DNA from: [Clostridium] asparagiforme DSM 15981
Lineage (GTDB): Bacteria; Bacillota; Clostridia; Lachnospirales; Lachnospiraceae
Reading direction: 5' to 3'
Length of the DNA: 64,000 bases
Assembly (NCBI GenBank): GCA_025149125.1
Contig: CP102272.1
Location: 4,650,001 to 4,714,000, forward strand
Below, piece by piece: positions 47,895 to 56,424 of this stretch (position 1 is its first letter; each line of letters begins with the position of its first letter). A model generated the notes under the pieces. It was not told the origin of the DNA. It did not search any database and was given only the letters and a program-made list of their open reading frames with translations. The translations under genes and the position numbers were made by a program.

Positions 47895-48976
47895 ATGCGC
47901 TCACCTGGCCTTTCGTTTGGATGAGAAACGGTTTGGGGGTGCGGCGTGTCCGGGCGGAGCCGCCCCAGGGGTCCCGCCAACTCCCGCCCATCCCGGTCCA
48001 GAATCCGCAGGTTCCGTCCATTTTCCGGGGACGGTTCCAGCAGGATGTAGCGCTCGAACACGCCCTCCTCCACCAGCTGTCCAAGGGCCGGTTTGCTGTA
48101 AATATCTTCCAGCGACGCGCCGTGAACCGTGGCGGCCAGGGCGCAGCCGCAGCTCTGTATATAGCCCACGGCCTCCACGTCCCCGGCGCTGCCGATCTCG
48201 TCCACGGCCACCACCTGTGGGGCCATGCTGCGCACCAGCATCATCATCCCCTGATCCTTGGGGCAGCAGTCCAGCACGTCGGTGCGGGGACCTAAGTCAT
48301 TTTGCGGGACGCCCTGATAGCAGGCCCCCAGCTCCGACCGCTCGTCCACCACCCCCACGGTCATCCCCGGCGCAAAGGCATTTCCGGCGGAAACCTGCCG
48401 GATCACATCCCGCAGCAGCGTTGTCTTTCCGCACCGCGGCGGCGAGATGATCAGAGTGTTGCAGAAATGCGGGCCCGGCTGTCCGGGCTGCCGCGCGTAC
48501 AGATACCGCATGATTCCGTCCGCACAGCCCTTCACCTGGTGGGCCACCCGCACATTGACAAAGGAGATGAATTTCATCAGGCGGACGCCCTGCCGGTCCG
48601 CCACCGTCCTGCCCGCCACCCCGATCCGGTGGCCGCCCTGGACGGTGATAAATCCCTGGCGCAGCTCCTCCTCTGCGGCGTAGAGGGAATAGCTGCTCAT
48701 GTAGTCCACCGCCGCCCGCAGCTCCTCCCGGGTGGCCCGGTAGGGCTGGACGGAGGAAGAGGGCGCGCGCCGGAAGGAATCTGTTCCTTCTCCCGCGGTC
48801 CCCAACAGTTCTCCGCCCCGCCCCACCATGTACTCCCGGTTTTTGCAGACCAGAATCACCGGCTGCCCCGCCCGCAGGCGGATCTCCTGTATATCCTCAA
48901 ACTCCGCCGGGACCTGTCCCAGCAGAGCGCGCAATTCCTTTGGAAACAATTTCAGAATCTCATCCTTCCGGTTCAT
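47885..48976 (-). CDS. spoIIIAA: Stage III sporulation protein SpoIIIAA, ATPase
   Basis: Cytoplasmic AAA-like ATPase of 363 residues, first gene of the spoIIIA operon. Walker A SPPRCGKTTLLRD near residue 185 and Walker B VVAVDEIG near residue 262 are intact, and GGHRIGVAGR lies upstream. The C-terminus extends about 40 residues past the usual end with a Pro/Arg-rich tail. Ribosome site GGAGTGAGG. A sigma-E-like promoter lies 23 bases upstream. Confidence 0.95.
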   Translation of the reverse strand: MNRKDEILKLFPKELRALLGQVPAEFEDIQEIRLRAGQPVILVCKNREYMVGRGGELLGTAGEGTDSFRRAPSSSVQPYRATREELRAAVDYMSSYSLYAAEEELRQGFITVQGGHRIGVAGRTVADRQGVRLMKFISFVNVRVAHQVKGCADGIMRYLYARQPGQPGPHFCNTLIISPPRCGKTTLLRDVIRQVSAGNAFAPGMTVGVVDERSELGACYQGVPQNDLGPRTDVLDCCPKDQGMMMLVRSMAPQVVAVDEIGSAGDVEAVGYIQSCGCALAATVHGASLEDIYSKPALGQLVEEGVFERYILLEPSPENGRNLRILDRDGRELAGPLGRLRPDTPHPQTVSHPNERPGERICC

Positions 48977-48998
48977 CCTTCCTCACTCCTTTTACCTC

Positions 48999-49026
48999 AG
49001 TATATGAGACAGGCTCTGGTTTATGA
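48999..49026 (-). promoter_or_regulatory. Sigma-E-like promoter of the spoIIIA operon
   Basis: Minus strand TCATAAA (49026-49020), 13 bases, then CATATACT (49006-48999). This fits the mother-cell sigma-E pattern (ATA-containing -35, CATACA-T-like -10), expected for spoIIIA. Confidence 0.55.
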
Positions 49027-49044
49027 CCAGGATCTTTTCGACAG

Positions 49045-49072
49045 GATGTCCATCCGATGGGGAAAATGGCGC
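49045..49072. repeat. Partial copy of the nested palindromic repeat
   Basis: GGATGTCCATCCGATGGGGA and the following AAATGGCGC match the centre of the complete copy at 49212-49360. Its GGGGAAAATGGCGC is complementary, apart from one base, to GCGCCATTTTGCCC at 49196-49209, the far end of the next copy, as if one element had been inserted into another. Confidence 0.65.
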
Positions 49073-49211
49073 CACATACCAGTTGAGACGGCTCCTCTTC
49101 TTGACCGAAAAAGCCGGTCAAGAAGCATCGGATGTCCATCCGATGGGGAAATTGACTCGAAAAACCGCTTACAAGCAAGCTTGACGCGGCTCTCTGCGCC
49201 ATTTTGCCCGC
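49073..49211. repeat. Palindromic repeat, copy A (139 bp)
   Basis: Starts CACATACCAGTTGAGACGGC and is identical with copy B over the first 90 or so bases, including an 11-bp hairpin (CTTCTTGACCG / CGGTCAAGAAG) and a 9-bp hairpin (CATCGGATG / CATCCGATG). The third stem has decayed and the closing arm is missing. Confidence 0.85.
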
Positions 49212-49360
49212 CACATACCAGTTGAGACGGCTCCTCTTCTTGACCGAAAAAGCCGGTCAAGAAGCATCGGATGTCCATCCGATGGGGAAATTGGCGCGAA
49301 AACCCGCTTACAAGCAAGCTTGACGCGGCTTTTCGCGCCAATTTCCCCGCCGTCTCAACT
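49212..49360. repeat. Palindromic repeat, copy B (149 bp, intact)
   Basis: AGTTGAGACGGC (49220-49231) and GCCGTCTCAACT (49349-49360) form a 12-bp closing stem. Inside are an 11-bp hairpin (49236-49264), a 9-bp hairpin (49265-49284), and a 19-bp stem joining 49284-49302 to 49330-49348 around a small CCGC/GCGG hairpin. Every stem is perfect, giving a multi-branched structure on either strand. It encodes no protein I can recognise. The 512-base gap between spoIIIAA and the divergent gene at 49489 consists of these repeats plus the two promoters. Confidence 0.88.
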
Positions 49361-49404
49361 GTTTCCTATAAATATTAATAAGTATAAATAATATGTAAAC
49401 TGTA

Positions 49405-49434
49405 TTGTCCTTCTATACTAATATATGGTATGAT
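49405..49434 (+). promoter_or_regulatory. Promoter of the PurF-like gene
   Basis: TTGTCC (49405-49410) and TATGAT (49429-49434) separated by 18 bases, 55 bases before the start codon and directly after the palindromic repeats. Confidence 0.6.
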
Positions 49435-49488
49435 GAATATGACATGTTTTTATGAAGCCGCAAAACAAAGAAGCGAGGAAAATCATAA

Positions 49489-50904
49489 ATGGGTGGAATA
49501 TTCGGAGTTGTATCGAAGCAGAGCTGTACGCTGGATCTGTTTTTTGGCGTGGACTATCACTCCCATCTTGGAACCAAGAGGGGCGGCATGGCCGTATACG
49601 GGGAACAGGGGTTTACCCGCTCGATCCACAATATCGAGAACACGCCCTTCCGCACAAAATTTGACGGAGATTTGGAGGAGCTGGAGGGCAATCTTGGCAT
49701 CGGCTGCATTTCCGACAACGAGCCGCAGCCCCTGCTGATCCAGTCCCATCTGGGTAGCTACGCCATCACCACGGTGGGGAAAATCAACAATATGGACGAG
49801 CTGGTGGCCGAGGCCTATGAGAACGGCCATATCCATTTTATGGAAATGAGTCACGGCCGCATCAACGCCACAGAGCTGGTGGCCGCCATCATCAACCAGA
49901 AGCCCACGCTGGTGGAAGGAATTTTGTACGCCCAGGAAAAGATCGAGGGCTCCATGAGCATCCTCATCCTGACCCCCGAGGGGCTCTACGCTTCCCGGGA
50001 CCGCTACGGCAGAATGCCCATCGTCATCGGAAAAAAGGACAACGCCCACTGCGTGTCCTTCGAGAGCTTTGCCTATATCAATCTGGGTTACTCGGATTTT
50101 AAGGAGCTGGGCCCGGGCGAGATCGATTTCATTACGCCGGAGCGCGTGGAAATACTCAGTCCTCCCAGGGAGGAGATGAAAATCTGCGCCTTCCTCTGGG
50201 TCTACTACGGCTATCCCACCTCCTCCTACGAGGGGATCAACGTGGAGCAGATGCGCTACCAGTGCGGACGGCTCCTGGCCCGCCGGGATCAGGAAAATGA
50301 CGTCCGCCCCGACGTTGTGGCCGGCGTCCCGGACTCCGGCATCGCCCACGCGGTGGGCTACGCCAACGAGTCGAAAATCCCCTTCGCCCGCCCCTTCATC
50401 AAATATACCCCCACCTGGCCCAGGTCCTTCATGCCCACCAGCCAGGGCCAGCGCAACCTGATCGCCCGGATGAAGCTGATCCCCGTGGACGCGCTGATCC
50501 GCAATAAGAGCCTGCTGCTCATCGACGATTCCATCGTGCGGGGCACCCAGTTGGGCGAAACCACGGAATTCCTGTACCAGAGCGGCGCGAAGGAGGTGCA
50601 CATCCGCCCGGCCTGCCCGCCCATCATGTTCGGCTGCCGCTACTTAAACTTTTCCCGCTCCTCCTCGGAGCTGGATTTAATCACCCGGCGGATTATCCGG
50701 GACCGGGAGGGGGATAACGTATCCGACGAGGTGCTGCTGGATTACGCCAACCCGGACAGCAAAAATTACTGCGAGATGGTGGAGGAAATCCGCCGGCGGC
50801 TGAACTTCACCACCCTGCGATTCCACCGTCTGGACGACCTGGTGGAGTCCATCGGACTGCCGGACTGCAAGCTGTGCACTTACTGCTGGAGCGGAAAAAA
50901 ATAG
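49489..50904 (+). CDS. Amidophosphoribosyltransferase-like protein lacking the N-terminal Cys
   Basis: A 471-residue PurF-family protein: an N-terminal glutamine amidotransferase-like domain (residues 1-230) and a phosphoribosyltransferase domain with the PRPP-binding motif LLLIDDSIVRGTQ near residue 346. PurF normally exposes a catalytic Cys as its first or mature first residue (CGIFG). Here the start reads MGGIFGVVSK, so that nucleophile is Gly; the next Cys is residue 13. The HLGTKRGGMAVYG segment is retained. CKLCTYC near the end could bind metal. GAGGAAAA precedes the ATG. It may use free ammonia, act on another amide donor, or be a regulatory paralogue. The gene is monocistronic, with its own promoter and terminator. 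Confidence 0.8.
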   Translation: MGGIFGVVSKQSCTLDLFFGVDYHSHLGTKRGGMAVYGEQGFTRSIHNIENTPFRTKFDGDLEELEGNLGIGCISDNEPQPLLIQSHLGSYAITTVGKINNMDELVAEAYENGHIHFMEMSHGRINATELVAAIINQKPTLVEGILYAQEKIEGSMSILILTPEGLYASRDRYGRMPIVIGKKDNAHCVSFESFAYINLGYSDFKELGPGEIDFITPERVEILSPPREEMKICAFLWVYYGYPTSSYEGINVEQMRYQCGRLLARRDQENDVRPDVVAGVPDSGIAHAVGYANESKIPFARPFIKYTPTWPRSFMPTSQGQRNLIARMKLIPVDALIRNKSLLLIDDSIVRGTQLGETTEFLYQSGAKEVHIRPACPPIMFGCRYLNFSRSSSELDLITRRIIRDREGDNVSDEVLLDYANPDSKNYCEMVEEIRRRLNFTTLRFHRLDDLVESIGLPDCKLCTYCWSGKK

Positions 50905-50937
50905 ACGGACCGCCCGCAATTTTTCCGTCTCCAAGCC

Positions 50938-50988
50938 AACGGCCCCGCCGGGCAGCTTACGCTGCACACCCGGCGGGGCCGTTTTCCA
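50938..50988 (+). terminator. Terminator after the PurF-like gene
   Basis: AACGGCCCCGCCGGG (50938-50952) and CCCGGCGGGGCCGTT (50969-50983) form a perfect 15-bp stem ending in a short T run, TTTTCC. Confidence 0.9.
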
Positions 50989-51016
50989 TATTCCGATTCT
51001 CACAATCTTTTTCCCA

Positions 51017-51781
51017 TCACAGCTGCCGTATTCTCGTCTTCCAGCTGCACTCCGACAGGCGCTTTATTAATTCCTCCCGCAGCCGGCCGTCCTCAATCAC
51101 GATACCGGCCGCCTGGGGCAGATACACATTCTCCAGATATTTCCTGACCCGTTCCTCCGGATTCAGGGTCTGAAAGCCTTCCATAAGCGCAGCATCGATT
51201 GATACCACAATCTTAACGGGAAGCCCATACGGTTCCACCCAGGCGGGCAAATCCATCTCGGTATGGTATCTGCCGTACTCTTCAGGATCGATCCTGCACC
51301 GGATCGTGTCCCGATTCCCGTCCGGCTCGTATTCCAGAAGCGTCTCCCGTATCAGCCCTTCCTTTGTCAGGTTTTCCGGCGGAACCCGGATCAGGGAAAC
51401 CTCCTCGCCGTAATAGCCGTTGCTGGTGCCCAGCCATCTGAGGGTGACATATCCCTTACAGGTGGCAAATTTATAGAAGGTCCAGGTATAGTGGGTCAGG
51501 CTATCCTCGTTCATGCCACTCTCCCCGGCCACCTCCTCGGCCATTAAAATCGGGCTGTCCAGCAGATATTCCAGCTCGCCGCAGATGTCCTCGATCTGTA
51601 CCGACTCGCAGCATCCCTGCTCATGATACATGAAATAGACCGTGTGATCGGAGCAGAAAAAGCGCAGTTCCTCCATGTTTCCCCACACCTCCAGACTGGT
51701 CACCGTCTTGCCCAGAAGCTCCGAAACAGGAACCTCCTCCACTCCCTCCAAATAGTAATAATACGACTCGCCGTGTCTCAT
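51017..51781 (-). CDS. DUF7448-like hypothetical protein
   Basis: A 254-residue soluble protein. The N-terminal half shows LGKTVTSLEV, HTVYFMYHEQGCCESVQIEDICGELEYLLDSPILMAEEV and YTWTFYKFATCKGYVTLRWLGTSNGYYGEEVSL, a pattern I associate with DUF7448 proteins of unknown function. The ATG at 51781 follows GGAGG; an upstream start at 51802 lacks support. It lies 36 bases after a second hypothetical gene on the same strand, so they are probably co-transcribed. Confidence 0.7.
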   Translation of the reverse strand: MRHGESYYYYLEGVEEVPVSELLGKTVTSLEVWGNMEELRFFCSDHTVYFMYHEQGCCESVQIEDICGELEYLLDSPILMAEEVAGESGMNEDSLTHYTWTFYKFATCKGYVTLRWLGTSNGYYGEEVSLIRVPPENLTKEGLIRETLLEYEPDGNRDTIRCRIDPEEYGRYHTEMDLPAWVEPYGLPVKIVVSIDAALMEGFQTLNPEERVRKYLENVYLPQAAGIVIEDGRLREELIKRLSECSWKTRIRQL

Positions 51782-51817
51782 TCCAACCTCCTTTTTTTCC
51801 ACCTCATGCCCTGTCCG

Positions 51818-52738
51818 TCAGGCGCAAAAAGCCACTTCCAGCTCCCGCATCTCACCCGGCTTTAACGGTTCTCCGGAAAACGCCCCGGTCAGCCAAAGAG
51901 GCGTCTCCCCCACATTGCACAGGTAGACATGTTCCCAAAGCCGGAAATGGAAGTGGGTATGTGCAAGTTTATCCTCATCCACACTGTGCACCCACTGCAA
52001 TCCGACCCACGGGAACATGTTCGCCTCCAGTATCTCCAGACAATTCACCCCGCGGATGCGGTATCGCAGCCGGAATACCGTGCCTTTGGGCGAATCATCG
52101 TCCGTCCATTTCAGGCAGACCGTCACCAAAGGTTCCTTGCCAGGTTCCAGACGCTGTGAAGGATACTCCCAGCGCTGATACTCTGCCTTGTTTTTTCCCT
52201 CCTGGAAGTGGCAGTAGTAGTTCCGGCAAAACGCGCTCAGATCGATGCGCAGCGCATTCTCCTCATCCCACGGTTCCAAACCGGAAGACTGCGGCTCCCG
52301 TTTTTCATCAATCGCCATCCTCACCGCCCGAATGCGCTCCCACGCTCCTGGGTCCAGGCCGTTTCTTCCGGCCCATTCCTCGCATTGCTCCCGCTGGTAT
52401 TTCTCCTCTGAGCACAGATATAAATCATCCATCCAGATACAGGCAAAGCATTTCAGGTCAAAGGAATCCAGCCTATGAACCAGGCGGTACCACTCCGTTT
52501 TTTCCAGCCCGAACACCGTGGGCCAGGCATTCTCGTTCAAAAACAGCAGAAAAATGGTCCCATCCTCCGCCTCCGCCTCGAATCCACCCGGCACCGGCGC
52601 TACCGCCCGGATTGGAACGGCGGCCACGTCGAACCCCTCGCCTCTTCCCCATATCCGCAGGCTCACTGCACCCGTCTCCTCGTCCTCTGCGGGGTATACC
52701 CGCCAATGTACCAGTTCTTTCCGATTGTTCTCATCCAT
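51818..52738 (-). CDS. Hypothetical protein
   Basis: Unrecognised soluble protein of 306 residues, rich in Trp (WYRLVHRL, CIWMDDLYLC, FPWVGLQWVHS). No signal peptide or membrane segment. The C-terminal part (FHFRLWEHVYLCNVGETPLWLTGAFSGEPLKPGEMRELEV) looks like a beta-sandwich. The ATG at 52738 is preferred because GGAG lies 7 bases upstream. It is probably in one transcript with the DUF7448-like gene, so the two may act together. No function can be assigned. Confidence 0.6.
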   Translation of the reverse strand: MDENNRKELVHWRVYPAEDEETGAVSLRIWGRGEGFDVAAVPIRAVAPVPGGFEAEAEDGTIFLLFLNENAWPTVFGLEKTEWYRLVHRLDSFDLKCFACIWMDDLYLCSEEKYQREQCEEWAGRNGLDPGAWERIRAVRMAIDEKREPQSSGLEPWDEENALRIDLSAFCRNYYCHFQEGKNKAEYQRWEYPSQRLEPGKEPLVTVCLKWTDDDSPKGTVFRLRYRIRGVNCLEILEANMFPWVGLQWVHSVDEDKLAHTHFHFRLWEHVYLCNVGETPLWLTGAFSGEPLKPGEMRELEVAFCA

Positions 52739-53156
52739 CGCCATTCTCCTCTCTTCTGAATCTGTTGCTGCGCATGGTCAGGTATCCTATATTCAGTATA
52801 GCAAACCAGACCCGCCTGAACAGGTGCGCCAAAACGGTAATGTGGCGTGGAGTTGTGGAAAGGGCGAGGGGAAGGGATGGAACTTTCCAAATCAGGGGGG
52901 ATTTTGTCGGGTTTAGGCGGCAATGCCTGAAGTACCTTAAAACCGGCTATTACCAGTACCGGCTCACATTAATCTGTACCTGGCCTGCACTCACAGACAT
53001 TTCATATTTCATATTGTCTCGATTCGTGATACCATAGACACAAGGGAGCCGCGGCCTGGGCGCAGAGGTTCAATCCTTCCTATCTCTGCCTTCGCCGCGC
53101 GTCCATTTTCCCGGTTACTCCTTTACCACCCACGATTCCCCCTGGAGCAAAGCGCC
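52739..53156. other. Intergenic region without a clear feature
   Basis: The 418-base divergent gap between the hypothetical gene and the WYL regulator. A TATACT box on the minus strand near 52790 could serve the hypothetical gene, but no convincing -35 accompanies it. I see no RNA gene, repeat or riboswitch pattern. Confidence 0.4.
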
Positions 53157-54071
53157 ATGAAAATTGACCGTCTGTATGGTATCACCGTATATCTGCTGAA
53201 CCACAAAAAAGCCTCCGCGTCTGAGCTTGCGCGGAAATTTGAAGTTTCCGTGCGCACCGTGCAGCGGGACATCGACGCACTCTGTCAGGCGGGCATCCCG
53301 GTGGCCGCGGAATCCGGCGCAAAGGGGGGCTATTCCATCCCCGACACCTTCCGCATGGATAGCCAGGCCATAACCCAGGAGGATTACGGCCTGATTTTCA
53401 CCGCCCTAAAAGGCTTTTCCTCCGCCATGCCCAGCCCCAATATCGCATCGGCGCTGGAAAAATTTACCGCCCTCTCAAAACCGGACAACGAGCGGATTAT
53501 CCTGGATTTTTCCGTACTGCGGGAAGGCGGCGAAACTCTTATAAAACAGCTTCAGACCGCCATCCGCCGGAAATGCTGCGTCCGCTTCACCTACACCAAT
53601 GCGGACAATATGACCCGTGTCCACACAGTGGAACCGGTGGCTCTGGTCTACCGCTGGTACGCCTGGTATCTCCTGGCTTACTCCACGGTCCGGGAGGATT
53701 ACCGGACCTACAAGCTGGTACGGATGGAGCAGGCGGAAATCACCGGACTCCCCTTTACCATGGAACACGCACCGGCTGAAACCATCCTGCGGGAACATGA
53801 CCGCCATTCCCCACTGGCGCACACAACCGTCACCATCCGCTGCCGCCCCGCCGCCAGATCAAGGGCCATTGAATACCTGAACGGGACCGTCCTCCGGGAG
53901 CTGGAAGATGGGGAATGCGAGATGAAACTGAGCGTCATTGAAAATGAACACCTCTGGTTCGGCACTCTCCTGGCCCTGGGAGATGAAATCGAAATTCTGG
54001 AGCCGGAACGGATTCGGGAGCGGGTAATCCGGACGGCCAAAAATATTTGTTCCCTGTACGGTCAATTATGA
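53157..54071 (+). CDS. HTH and WYL-domain transcriptional regulator, YafY family
   Basis: A 304-residue regulator. The N-terminal helix-turn-helix (residues 1-60) reads RLYGITVYLLNHKKASASELARKFEVSVRTVQRDIDALCQAGIPV. The WYL domain (about 135-205) shows IRRKCCVRFTYTN and YRWYAWYLLAYSTVREDYRTYKLVRM. A WCX-type C-terminal segment follows. It overlaps the upstream end of the DUF3795 locus and lies before a YcaQ-type gene; WYL regulators often control defence or DNA-repair genes, so the neighbours may be its targets. Confidence 0.9.
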   Translation: MKIDRLYGITVYLLNHKKASASELARKFEVSVRTVQRDIDALCQAGIPVAAESGAKGGYSIPDTFRMDSQAITQEDYGLIFTALKGFSSAMPSPNIASALEKFTALSKPDNERIILDFSVLREGGETLIKQLQTAIRRKCCVRFTYTNADNMTRVHTVEPVALVYRWYAWYLLAYSTVREDYRTYKLVRMEQAEITGLPFTMEHAPAETILREHDRHSPLAHTTVTIRCRPAARSRAIEYLNGTVLRELEDGECEMKLSVIENEHLWFGTLLALGDEIEILEPERIRERVIRTAKNICSLYGQL

Positions 54072-54124
54072 CAGGCAGTTGTCGTATATCCTGCGGTATG
54101 CTGAAAGAAACGGAGGATATCGAT

Positions 54125-54562
54125 ATGGAAAAAAACACGCATAACAGCCCTAAAACAGAAAAAGGAATCGCCTACTGCGGCCTGGCCTGCTGCCTCTGTT
54201 CCCACAATGAGGCGTGTCCCGGCTGTCAGGCAGGGGGCTGCGACATCCATTCCTGGTGCGAAAACTACCGCTGCTGCCGCGAACAGGGTTTGAACGGCTG
54301 TTGGGAATGCGATCATTTTTCATGCCGCAGCGGCATGCTTTCCAAAGCAAGAGCCCGGGCCTTTGTCCGGTTCGCCCGTGAACAGGGCCCGAAGGAGCTG
54401 ATCCGCTGCCTGCGGCGAAACCAGGAAAACCACATCCTTTATCATTATGAAGGCCAGCTGACGGGAGACTACGACCAGACGGAAAGCGAGGAGGAAATCC
54501 TGGCCATGATCCGGTGGGGCCGGAGTCACAGCCCTGAAGGCGGCCGCGGAGACCAGACATGA
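54125..54562 (+). CDS. DUF3795 Cys-rich protein
   Basis: A 145-residue protein with a Cys-rich first half: YCGLACCLCSHNEACPGCQAGGC, SWCENYRCCREQGLNGCWECDHFSC. This pattern fits DUF3795, a possible zinc- or FeS-binding protein of unknown function. The ATG at 54125 follows GGAGG. It begins 53 bases after the WYL gene and overlaps the next gene by four bases. Confidence 0.8.
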   Translation: MEKNTHNSPKTEKGIAYCGLACCLCSHNEACPGCQAGGCDIHSWCENYRCCREQGLNGCWECDHFSCRSGMLSKARARAFVRFAREQGPKELIRCLRRNQENHILYHYEGQLTGDYDQTESEEEILAMIRWGRSHSPEGGRGDQT

Positions 54563-55773
54563 TACCATTGACGATCGAAGAAGCGAGAAATTTTATCCTG
54601 CTAAAACAAGGGCTGCTTGGGGAATACCGGTTCACTGGCAAGCAGGGCGCCCTGGACTATGTACGCCAGGCAGGATGTATCCAGTTCGACCCGGTGGACG
54701 CCTGCGGCAAAAACGCGGAGCTGACGCTCCAGTCCCGGGTCAAGGGCTTTACCAAGCAGACGCTCTATGAACTTTTGTACGAAGACCGCAGTCTGGTGGA
54801 TTATCCCGACAAGAACATTTCCATCATCCCGGCGGAGGACTGGCCCTATTTTGAGCGTTACCGCAGGGCTGCCCGTGAGAACGGTCGGCGTTTTCCCGGA
54901 ATGGCCGCGCTGGAGGACCAGGCCCTGGCTTATATCCGGGAAAACGGCCCCGTCAGCTCCGACGAACTGCCCATACCGGGCACGATCCGCTGGCATTCCT
55001 GTATCCACTGGAGCGGGAGCTGGGATGGTGAGACAAACGCCGCGCGTGCGGCGCTGGAGCAGCTCTACTCCACCGGCGAGCTGATCATCCACCACAAGAA
55101 GGGGGCCAGAAAATACTATGATCTGGCCGAACGCCATCTGCCTGCGGCGCTTTTGAACGCGCCGGACCCTATGCCCGAGGATGAGGCGCATTTGAAGTGG
55201 CGCATCAGACGGCGCATCGGCGCGGTGGGCCTTCTCTGGAACCGCCCCAGCGACGCGTGGCTCAACAGCTGGGGACTCAAAACGCCCCAGCGCAGCCGGG
55301 CTTTTGAGGAGCTGTTGGACGGCGGGGAGATTCTGGAGGTATCGGTGGACACAATCAAGCATCTTTTATACTGCCGCGCCGGGGATCTGCCCCTTCTGGA
55401 CCGGGTCCGCCAGGGCGAAGCCTACAAACCGCGATGCGAGCTGATCGCGCCTTTGGACTGCATGATGTGGGACCGCAACCTGATCCGCGCCCTGTTCGGC
55501 TTCGACTACACCTGGGAGATTTACACCCCGGCCGCCAAACGCAAATACGGCCATTACGTGCTGCCCATGATCTGGGGCAGCCGCTTCGCCGGACGGGTGG
55601 AGGCGGTGTCCGAGGCCAAAACCGGCAGGCTGATTGTCAAAAACATCTGGTATGAGGAGGGCGTGAGGCGGACGAAAAAGCTGGAGATCGCAGTGAACGG
55701 GTGTCTGAAGCGTTTGGGCAAATTGAACCAGTGCCGGGAGGTGGTGGTTTTGGATGGGAGCGCGCCAGTGTAA
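54559..55773 (+). CDS. YcaQ/AlkZ-family DNA glycosylase-like winged-helix protein
   Basis: A 404-residue member of the HTH_42 (DUF1006) family. In studied members a Gln-x-Gln or Gln-x-Asp motif removes alkylated bases or unhooks interstrand crosslinks. Here the motif is QFDPVDACG near residue 42, the QxD form found in E. coli YcaQ-like enzymes. Three winged-helix segments and a C-terminal beta barrel (YTWEIYTPAAKRKYGHYVLPMIWGSRFAGRVE) follow. ATG overlaps the DUF3795 stop codon as ATGA, so translation is coupled. A role in repair of alkylation damage is inferred from the family. Confidence 0.85.
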   Translation: MIPLTIEEARNFILLKQGLLGEYRFTGKQGALDYVRQAGCIQFDPVDACGKNAELTLQSRVKGFTKQTLYELLYEDRSLVDYPDKNISIIPAEDWPYFERYRRAARENGRRFPGMAALEDQALAYIRENGPVSSDELPIPGTIRWHSCIHWSGSWDGETNAARAALEQLYSTGELIIHHKKGARKYYDLAERHLPAALLNAPDPMPEDEAHLKWRIRRRIGAVGLLWNRPSDAWLNSWGLKTPQRSRAFEELLDGGEILEVSVDTIKHLLYCRAGDLPLLDRVRQGEAYKPRCELIAPLDCMMWDRNLIRALFGFDYTWEIYTPAAKRKYGHYVLPMIWGSRFAGRVEAVSEAKTGRLIVKNIWYEEGVRRTKKLEIAVNGCLKRLGKLNQCREVVVLDGSAPV

Positions 55774-55875
55774 ACCAGGCCAACCTCCCCAGTCACTCCC
55801 GGGCCTGCACACCCGGCCGGAAAAAGCGGGCCCCGCGTCCCTGCCGCGATCAGCCCGCCTATTGTTTCCACTGTC

Positions 55876-56178
55876 CTAGAAATAAAAATCCGCGTTCAAC
55901 AAACGCTCTGCCCCTTCCCGGGGCAGTTCCCAATCCCGGGCCAGCGACTGGGTCAGACGCCGCCACATCCGCATCTCATCCGGGCGCTCTCCCGCCGGAA
56001 TTTCCTGCTCCATCTCATAGACGGGAATTCCCTTTGCGCTCAACCGCAGTACCACCCGGCGTTCCTTGTTCCCCTCCGCCTGCGCCTCGCCGGCAATCTC
56101 CAGGCAGAGCTTCTGTTCCCCGTCCGTTTCCCGGCCACGGCACAGCCATTCTCTCAATTCCCTCTGCGCGTTATCCAC
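55876..56178 (-). CDS. Small hypothetical protein
   Basis: Unrecognised protein of 100 residues starting at a GTG (56178) that has AGGAGG 8 bases upstream. It begins VDNAQRELREWLCRGRETDGEQ, is strongly charged and has no membrane segment. The open frame extends upstream to 56307 but the composition there is Pro/Ala-rich and unlikely to be coding. Confidence 0.5.
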   Translation of the reverse strand: MDNAQRELREWLCRGRETDGEQKLCLEIAGEAQAEGNKERRVVLRLSAKGIPVYEMEQEIPAGERPDEMRMWRRLTQSLARDWELPREGAERLLNADFYF

Positions 56179-56424
56179 AATTTTCACCTCCTGCCCCCAA
56201 TATAACAGACCAGGCGCGCTGCGCGCAAATGCGGCCGGGGTTGAAAATGGCGGCTTTTGAGGCGCGGGCGGCGGGGCTTTTTCGTCATGCGACGTATACA
56301 TGAACAAATGTCAATCCGGGCTCCGGCCACAGGCAGGTGAATCTCCGTCCGCTCTCCCAACATATAGGCTGGGGCGCCTCAATCCGACTCCTGTATATAG
56401 ACGGGGACCTCTAAATCCGCCCCC

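Noticed and set aside
49045..49360. CRISPR array or insertion sequence
   Set aside because: Copies are contiguous with a 139-bp period and no spacers; no transposase frame is present. The structure is palindromic, so it is reported as a repeat element instead.
49430..49738. Plus-strand frame of 102 codons at the start of the PurF-like gene, as a possible longer N-terminus
   Set aside because: It is in a different frame from the PurF-like gene and cannot supply the missing Cys.
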